Source: Candidatus Omnitrophota bacterium
GTDB taxonomy: Bacteria; Omnitrophota; JACPQZ01
Length of the DNA stretch: 33,922 nucleotides
Reading direction: 5' to 3'
NCBI GenBank assembly: GCA_016190205.1
Contig: JACPQZ010000045.1
Location: forward strand, 1-33,922
Part shown: in pieces, positions 29,880-33,922 of the stretch
Layout: every line of letters begins with the position of its first letter
How positions within the stretch are numbered: the first letter of the stretch is position 1
The notes under the pieces: model-generated
What the model was told of the DNA's origin: nothing
What the model saw: only the letters and a program-made list of their open reading frames with translations
Database searches by the model: none
Program-made: the position numbers and the translations under genes

Positions 29880-30266
29880 TCATTTTTTCGGTTGGTGAAC
29901 GCCGCATGTTCCCTCCGGGCACTCCTTCGCGTTGAGCCTGTAACGGTTCCGGGCCACCAGGCGGTAGGCCCCGTTTGAAATCTGCCTGACTGCCGGCAGA
30001 TAGTATGCCCAGACCAAAAACCTTAGCAGGGCGTGGTCATGGATTGCCCGCACGACCGCTTCCATCCCGCCCGATATACGGCCATCAGGCTCAACCAGCT
30101 TGAGCTCCCGCATGCATTCTTCAAAGGTAAGCTTCGGAAACCGGTCCAAAGCGCCCTTTTCCTGAAAGGAGACCAGTTCGATCCCAGGTCCCGCGAGCCG
30201 GGAGATTTTCCCGGCCTGGGCGCGGCAAAAGGGGCAGTGTCCGTCATAAAGCAAAAATCCTTTCAA
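29880..30266 (-). CDS. Thiol-disulfide oxidoreductase of the DCC (DUF393) family
   Basis: The 128-aa product opens with FLLYDGHCPFC (CPFC at residues 11-14), the DxxCxxC signature of the family, and continues with GIELVSFQE, MRELKLVEPDGRISGGMEAV, LVWAYYLPAVRQISNGAYRL and a final CPEGTCG that adds two Cys. TTG start at 30266 has AGGAGGG 5-6 nt upstream; no ATG fits. These proteins are assumed to handle thiols or bind membranes. Together with VKOR-DsbA it makes a small redox neighbourhood. Divergent from the gene at 30335. Confidence 0.88.
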   Translation of the reverse strand: MKGFLLYDGHCPFCRAQAGKISRLAGPGIELVSFQEKGALDRFPKLTFEECMRELKLVEPDGRISGGMEAVVRAIHDHALLRFLVWAYYLPAVRQISNGAYRLVARNRYRLNAKECPEGTCGVHQPKK

Positions 30267-30289
30267 ATCACCCTCCTTGTGAGAACGCC

Positions 30290-30320
30290 TTTATTCTATC
30301 ATAGGGAGATGCTAGAATAA
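30290..30320. promoter_or_regulatory. Overlapping divergent promoters on an inverted repeat
   Basis: TTATTCTA (30291-30298) and TAGAATAA (30313-30320) are perfect inverted copies 14 bp apart. Each contains TAGAAT as a -10 facing outward: plus strand 30313-30318, with TTTATT 17 bp upstream; minus strand 30298-30293. Each -35 lies on the other promoter's -10, so the two should exclude one another. Confidence 0.42.
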
Positions 30321-30334
30321 TTCGCGGAGGATCC

Positions 30335-31348
30335 GTGAAACTCAAACAAAAGTATCGTTACGAATTGGATCCCTTGAACCGGCTGGTCATACGATCACCG
30401 CGGGCCCCGGGCTCGCCTTTAAGACCGGTGCACATCGTAGACGGGACTTATGAGATCGGCCCGGGCAATACGCTCGCCTGGCAAGCCAGCACCCGTGAGG
30501 GCACGCCGCTTCATAGGGTGATTTTCACAGGGACCTGGTCTCTCACCCGGCGCCATGAGCTCGCGCTCACCTTGGAACGCTCTAAAACACAAGTCTTCGG
30601 CGACACCCTGGTCTTTAAAGGGGAGGTGGGGGAACCGGAGGCACAGGGCCTCGCGTTTACCGCGCGAGGGGGAATAGCCCCAGGCGGGCAAAAAAAGCAG
30701 GTACTCCGGCTTGAGGGAACCTGGCAGGCCGATCCGCGCAACCGGCTGGTTTTTCTCGCGCAAAGGGGAGGGGAGCGGGGCCCGCATCCCATCACCCTGG
30801 AAGGGACCTGGGAAATAGGAGCCGGACACCAAATTCTTTACCGTTATGAGACTTCTAAAGCCGGGCGTCGGGAAGAGAGGACGATCCAGTTTGCGGGAAG
30901 CTGGTCCCTCACCCAAGAGAACCGCCTCGACTATCTGCTCGAAAAATCCGGCCGCTCCGCATTCCGCTTCCGCGCAAAGCTTGAACATGCCCCGCTGATG
31001 GCCCATGTCCACACCATCCCCTTTGCGGTCTCGATCGAGCTCAAAAACGGGCGGAGGGTCAGAAGACGAGTGTCGCTTACCGGCCAGTGGAAGGTGAGGC
31101 CGGCATTTGACGTCACTTTTGAGCTGGACTATGGGGGCGGCCGTATAGAGACCCTGCGCTTTGCGAGCTCCATACGCCTGAACACGAAGGATCAAATCGT
31201 TTTGGAACTAAAGGCCCAACGCGGCGAGCCCGTTGGGATAGAGCTTGCTTTTCTGCGCCGGTTTTGGCGGGATGCGGAGTTCTTCGTTAAACTGCGGCGG
31301 GAAGCAGACAACACCGCAGTCGAAGCAGGGGCAAGGGTACCTTTTTAA
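30335..31348 (+). CDS. Repetitive beta-strand protein of unknown function
   Basis: The 337-aa product is built of about seven related units with the core G-(T/S)-(W/Y)-x(5-8)-L-x-(Y/F/L): VDGTYEIGPGNTLAWQ, FTGTWSLTRRHELALTLE, LEGTWQADPRNRLVFLA, LEGTWEIGAGHQILYRYE, FAGSWSLTQENRLDYLLE, LTGQWKVRPAFDVTFELD and a worn seventh. Each gives a beta hairpin, which suggests a beta solenoid, sheet or barrel. No signal peptide is seen and the protein is basic. GTG start with GGAGG (30326-30330) 4 nt upstream. Followed by a heptad repeat region. Confidence 0.7.
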   Translation: MKLKQKYRYELDPLNRLVIRSPRAPGSPLRPVHIVDGTYEIGPGNTLAWQASTREGTPLHRVIFTGTWSLTRRHELALTLERSKTQVFGDTLVFKGEVGEPEAQGLAFTARGGIAPGGQKKQVLRLEGTWQADPRNRLVFLAQRGGERGPHPITLEGTWEIGAGHQILYRYETSKAGRREERTIQFAGSWSLTQENRLDYLLEKSGRSAFRFRAKLEHAPLMAHVHTIPFAVSIELKNGRRVRRRVSLTGQWKVRPAFDVTFELDYGGGRIETLRFASSIRLNTKDQIVLELKAQRGEPVGIELAFLRRFWRDAEFFVKLRREADNTAVEAGARVPF

Positions 31349-31355
31349 ATAAGTA

Positions 31356-31525
31356 ACCAGATACCAGTAACCAGTTACCAGATAGATACCAGAAACCAGA
31401 TGCCAGGGCCATGCGTTTAGCAAATTGTTTTTCAGGTGTTAACCTTTCTTCAGCTTCTTGCTTTGACCTTTTTCTGGTTTCTGGTATCTGGTATCTTCTG
31501 GTTTCTGGTCACTGGTTTCTGGTAT
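31356..31525. repeat. Heptad repeat pair forming an inverted repeat (ACCAGNN / CTGGTNN)
   Basis: The left array at 31356-31406 has units ACCAGAT, ACCAGTA, ACCAGTT, ACCAGAT, a 4-nt break, ACCAGAA, ACCAGAT, GCCAG. The right array at 31474-31525 has the complementary CTGGTTT, CTGGTAT, CTGGTAT, a 3-nt break, CTGGTTT, CTGGTCA, CTGGTTT, CTGGTAT. About 67 bp lie between. The RNA would fold into a long imperfect hairpin between the repeat-protein gene and the zf-HC2 gene. Confidence 0.82.
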
Positions 31526-31545
31526 CTTTAGTAATGAGGTGAATG

Positions 31546-31689
31546 ATGCACCCGAGCGAAAATGAACTTAAGGACTATTTTGAAGGAAGGCTCAAGGGCG
31601 AACCCTTTCGCAGGGTGGACGACCATATTCAATCTTGTCCGGATTGCCAGGACACCCTGGCCTCCCTCCAACAGCTTCCGCCGGACTAA
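31546..31689 (+). CDS. 47-aa putative zinc-finger (zf-HC2) protein
   Basis: ATG 31546 has GAGGTG (31535-31540) as ribosome site and ends at TAA 31687. The product carries the zf-HC2 signature H27-x3-C31-x2-C34 (DDHIQSCPDC) after ELKDYFEGRL, as in the zinc-binding head of anti-sigma factors. There is no membrane or sigma-binding tail; it is only the head domain. It lies 8 nt before the GH1 start at 31698. It may regulate, or be a remnant of a larger anti-sigma or kinase protein. Confidence 0.6.
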   Translation: MHPSENELKDYFEGRLKGEPFRRVDDHIQSCPDCQDTLASLQQLPPD

Positions 31690-31697
31690 GAAGACCA

Positions 31698-32924
31698 GTG
31701 CCTTTTCCGCCGGACTTTCTCTGGGGATCAGCCACTTCCGCCCACCAGGTTGAGGGCAATAATACCTCTTCAGACTGGTGGGCGTGGGAGCAGGAAGGGC
31801 GTGTCCCCTTCAAATCCGGCCTGGCCTGCGATCATTTCAATCGCTACGACGAGGATTTTGATCTCGCCCGCGACTTCGGCCAAAACGCCCACCGCTTTTC
31901 CATCGAATGGGCCCGGATAGAACCGCAGGAAGGCTGTTTTTCCGACGAGGCCATCCGGCACTATACGCAGGTGATCGCCTCTTTAAGGAGGCGGGGGCTG
32001 GAACCCTTCGTCACCCTTCACCACTTTACCAATCCCAAATGGTTTCAGGAGAGGGGCGGCTGGGTACACCGCCGCGCGCCCTTTTTTTTCAAACGCTACG
32101 CGGCGCAGATGGCTCAGTCCTTCAAAGGCCAAGTCCGCTTCTGGATCACGATCAACGAGCCTCTCGTCTACGTTTACCAGTCTTATCTTGCCCGCATATG
32201 GCCTGCCGATCAAGTGGGCATACGTGCCGCCTTGTCCGCGCTATTCCATTTTGAAGAGGCACACAGGGCCGCCTTTGATCTATTACATCAGGTTCAAATG
32301 AAAGGCGGGGGAGGGGAATCCGTTCAGGTGGGCGTCGCGCAAGCCATCCGGCTTTCATCCCCTTGCAAAGAAAGTTGGCTTCCGGACCGTGCGGCCTCGT
32401 ATTTGAGGGATTATGCCTTTAATACGCTTTTTTTGGACCGTCTCACGCGCCGACGAGCACTTGACTTTATCGGGATCAATTATTACACCCGGGACTTCGT
32501 TCATTGGGGGGGGAAGGGGCTGCTCTCCTTGTTCGGGGAGGTTTGTCCCAATGCCCATGCGCACACCCGCACGCCGCGCAGCGCCTTGGGCTGGGAAGTA
32601 TACCCCGAAGGTCTATATAAAACTCTTTTGCGGCTCAAGAAATACCACCTGCCTCTCTACGTCACTGAAAACGGATTCGCAACCGACGACGACGCCGAGC
32701 GCGAGGAGTTTATTAAGGACCACCTGACTTCAGTGCGCAGGGCACTGGAGGCAGGGACTCCGGTCAAAGGGTATTTCTACTGGTCTCTATTGGATAACTT
32801 TGAATGGGCGGAGGGGACACGCCCTCGTTTCGGCTTGGTGGAAGTGGATTTTCAGTCCTTAAGGCGCGCGGCGCGCCCCAGTGCGCGACGGCTTAGGGAG
32901 ATTATATTGACAGAAATTGGATGA
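31698..32924 (+). CDS. GH1 family glycoside hydrolase (beta-glucosidase-like)
   Basis: The product opens PFPPDFLWGSATSAHQVEGN and has the acid/base Glu154 in TINEPLVY and the nucleophile Glu324 in YVTENGFA (numbered from GTG 31698), plus ALDFIGINYYTRDFV and GYFYWSLLDNFEWAEG for the sugar site. GH1 retaining enzymes cleave beta-glucosides or galactosides. At 408 aa it is shorter than the usual 440-480, with a reduced middle. GTG 31698 starts just at the conserved N-terminus; the frame runs back to TTG 31635 inside the zf-HC2 gene. No signal peptide, so it is cytoplasmic. Confidence 0.9.
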   Translation: MPFPPDFLWGSATSAHQVEGNNTSSDWWAWEQEGRVPFKSGLACDHFNRYDEDFDLARDFGQNAHRFSIEWARIEPQEGCFSDEAIRHYTQVIASLRRRGLEPFVTLHHFTNPKWFQERGGWVHRRAPFFFKRYAAQMAQSFKGQVRFWITINEPLVYVYQSYLARIWPADQVGIRAALSALFHFEEAHRAAFDLLHQVQMKGGGGESVQVGVAQAIRLSSPCKESWLPDRAASYLRDYAFNTLFLDRLTRRRALDFIGINYYTRDFVHWGGKGLLSLFGEVCPNAHAHTRTPRSALGWEVYPEGLYKTLLRLKKYHLPLYVTENGFATDDDAEREEFIKDHLTSVRRALEAGTPVKGYFYWSLLDNFEWAEGTRPRFGLVEVDFQSLRRAARPSARRLREIILTEIG

Positions 32925-32935
32925 TGCGATATACT
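32907..32935 (+). promoter_or_regulatory. Promoter of the ferredoxin-rhodanese pair inside the GH1 3' end
   Basis: TTGACA (32907-32912), 17 bp, TATACT (32930-32935). Transcription would start near 32942, giving a leader of about 45 nt that ends in GGAGGGGG before ATG 32987. Confidence 0.68.
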
Positions 32936-32986
32936 AGGTTTCAGCTCTGGACTATGATTGTAACTTCAATAAATGGAGGGGGTTAG

Positions 32987-33298
32987 ATGGCCTACGTTAT
33001 TACAGATAAATGCCTGGGCGAGCGCTACGCCACCTGTGTCGCAAGCTGCCCGGTGGAATGCATTCATCCCGGCGAATACCAGGGGCAGGTATTTATGGTG
33101 ATTCATCCGGAGACCTGCATCGATTGCGGCGCGTGCCTTCCGGAATGCCCCATCGGCGCCATCGTTGAGAACACCGATCAGTCCCCGGATTGGGCCAAGG
33201 TAAACGCAGAGCTCGCTTCCACTTGGAAGGACAACCCGCCCGTGCCGGAGCGGCCCCGCAACGATCCCCCTAAGAAACCGACGAACAAACTGGTCTAA
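32987..33298 (+). CDS. Ferredoxin with two iron-sulfur clusters (7Fe/8Fe type)
   Basis: Residues 1-60 carry two cluster motifs. The first has C9, C17, C21 and C25 (CLGERYATCVASCPVECIH), the arrangement of FdI-type ferredoxins with a [3Fe-4S] or [4Fe-4S] centre. The second has C44, C47, C50 and C54 (CIDCGACLPECP), a standard [4Fe-4S] site. The C-terminal 40 residues form the usual charged, Pro-rich tail. It is a soluble electron carrier. Own promoter at 32907-32935, strong ribosome site, and the rhodanese gene 24 nt downstream. Confidence 0.92.
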   Translation: MAYVITDKCLGERYATCVASCPVECIHPGEYQGQVFMVIHPETCIDCGACLPECPIGAIVENTDQSPDWAKVNAELASTWKDNPPVPERPRNDPPKKPTNKLV

Positions 33299-33322
33299 CC
33301 CTAAAACAAAGAGGACGTTCCC

Positions 33323-33856
33323 TTGAGCCTTCCAGAGCTAACGAAGATGATGACGATGGAAAAGGTTCTTGAGCTTTATCCGGCTGCGCAACGAGCCCTT
33401 TTTCAGAAATACCACATCGGGGGCTGTTCCAGCTGCGGTTTTAGTCCGCAGGACACCCTCGAGACGGTCTGCCAAAACCATGACCAGAATCCCGAGGAGG
33501 TCATCGAGCATCTCAAGAAAAGTTATGAACTGGACGAGGAGCTTCAGATTGCGCCGGTTCAGGCGCGGGATCGCTTGACTGCTGGGAACGGGGCGCGGTT
33601 CATCGACGTCCGGGACGAGCATGAGCACGCGCTTGCCCGGATCGAGGGTTCGAAACTCGCTACACAGGAGCTCGTTGAGGAGATGATGCGGAGCTGGCCC
33701 AAGGACACCCTGATCATTGTTTACTGCCATTATGGAAACCGGAGTCTGGATGCCGCGGCCTACCTCATTGGGCATGGCTTTAAGAACGTGAAGAGCCTGA
33801 AGGGCGGGATCGATGCCTGGTCCCGGGAGGTGGATCCCAAGGTGCCGCGCTACTAG
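33323..33856 (+). CDS. DUF1858-like plus rhodanese domain protein
   Basis: Residues 1-75 are a DUF1858-like helical domain: TMEKVLELYPAAQRALFQKY, then HIGGCSSCGFS with a CxxC, then TLETVCQNH. Residues 80-177 are a rhodanese domain: ARFIDVRDEHEHALARIEGS, and the active Cys in IVYCHYGNRSLDAAAYL, then VKSLKGGIDAW. Rhodaneses carry sulfur as a Cys persulfide. The pairing with a ferredoxin suggests sulfur relay or iron-sulfur maintenance. TTG start with GAGG 8 nt upstream; ATG codons at 33347 and 33350 are alternatives. Confidence 0.88.
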   Translation: MSLPELTKMMTMEKVLELYPAAQRALFQKYHIGGCSSCGFSPQDTLETVCQNHDQNPEEVIEHLKKSYELDEELQIAPVQARDRLTAGNGARFIDVRDEHEHALARIEGSKLATQELVEEMMRSWPKDTLIIVYCHYGNRSLDAAAYLIGHGFKNVKSLKGGIDAWSREVDPKVPRY

Positions 33857-33879
33857 AAATCACGCGCCCTCACTAAAAT

Positions 33880-33922
33880 CCAAGTACCCACTCGCAAATA
33901 AGCACCAAATTCCAAGCACCAA
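33880..33922. repeat. Heptad-type repeat (CCAANNN) at the window end
   Basis: CCAAGTA at 33880-33886, then after 18 nt the consecutive units CCAAATT (33905-33911), CCAAGCA (33912-33918) and CCAA, which runs off the window. It has the same 7-bp period as the arrays at 25361, 27731 and 31356. Confidence 0.55.

Overview
The window is GC-rich bacterial DNA with dense, mostly plus-strand, overlapping genes and many GTG/TTG starts. The gene set (riboflavin operon with nusB, membrane pyrophosphatase, VKOR-DsbA fusion, DUF1858-rhodanese, HD-GYP, abundant RHS debris) fits an uncultured Gram-negative-type lineage, possibly Omnitrophota or a related candidate phylum. That placement is an inference with low confidence; no rRNA, tRNA or CRISPR was seen.

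Layout. (1) 1-5940 is an RHS/YD-repeat cassette array. The same core-closing segment, ending in the residues RFLQQDPWPRT, occurs four times (from 1, 2107, 3672 and 5349). Each copy is followed by a tip and, in three cases, by an AT-richer partner gene: a four-TM protein, a zinc-ribbon/DUF922 putative metalloprotease, and a 230-aa membrane protein. Copy 4 is a decayed relative of copy 1 that has lost both the core-tip junction and the partner gene. A REP-associated transposase element with ends forming a 29-bp imperfect inverted repeat lies between copies 1 and 2. (2) 5928-10505 is an accessory zone. It holds a signal peptidase I homologue with Glu at the usual catalytic Lys position, a retropepsin-like pair, and three stubs of a second RHS family (from 7627, 8350 and 9118). 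The stubs alternate with toxin-antitoxin-like modules: PBECR-like/DUF2283, DUF2442 with DUF5678, and an AbiE-type pair with a 19-bp operator-like palindrome.

(3) 10656-18909 is housekeeping. A small secreted protein ends in a strong terminator, and the likely riboflavin promoter has its -35 box inside that terminator's loop. The operon ribBA-ribH-nusB-PHP phosphoesterase-ribD-ribE follows with overlaps at every junction, then hppA, a histidine phosphatase and a thioredoxin-like [2Fe-2S] ferredoxin. (4) 19002-23385 holds a small peptide gene, a zinc-ribbon membrane protein and four tightly packed genes of a glycan cluster (three recognisable glycosyltransferases). (5) 23614-25336 is a response regulator with an HD-GYP c-di-GMP phosphodiesterase, followed by a convergent XRE-cupin regulator.

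(6) 26078-33856 holds a secreted beta-propeller protein, a VKOR-DsbA fusion, a Yip1-like protein, a DCC-family thiol oxidoreductase, a protein made of about seven repeats, a 47-aa zf-HC2 protein with a GH1 glycosidase, and a ferredoxin with a DUF1858-rhodanese protein. Four intergenic sites carry degenerate repeats with a 7-bp period, two of them arranged as large inverted pairs. These, the RHS cassette array and the RHS stubs alternating with toxin-antitoxin-like genes are the least ordinary features of the window.
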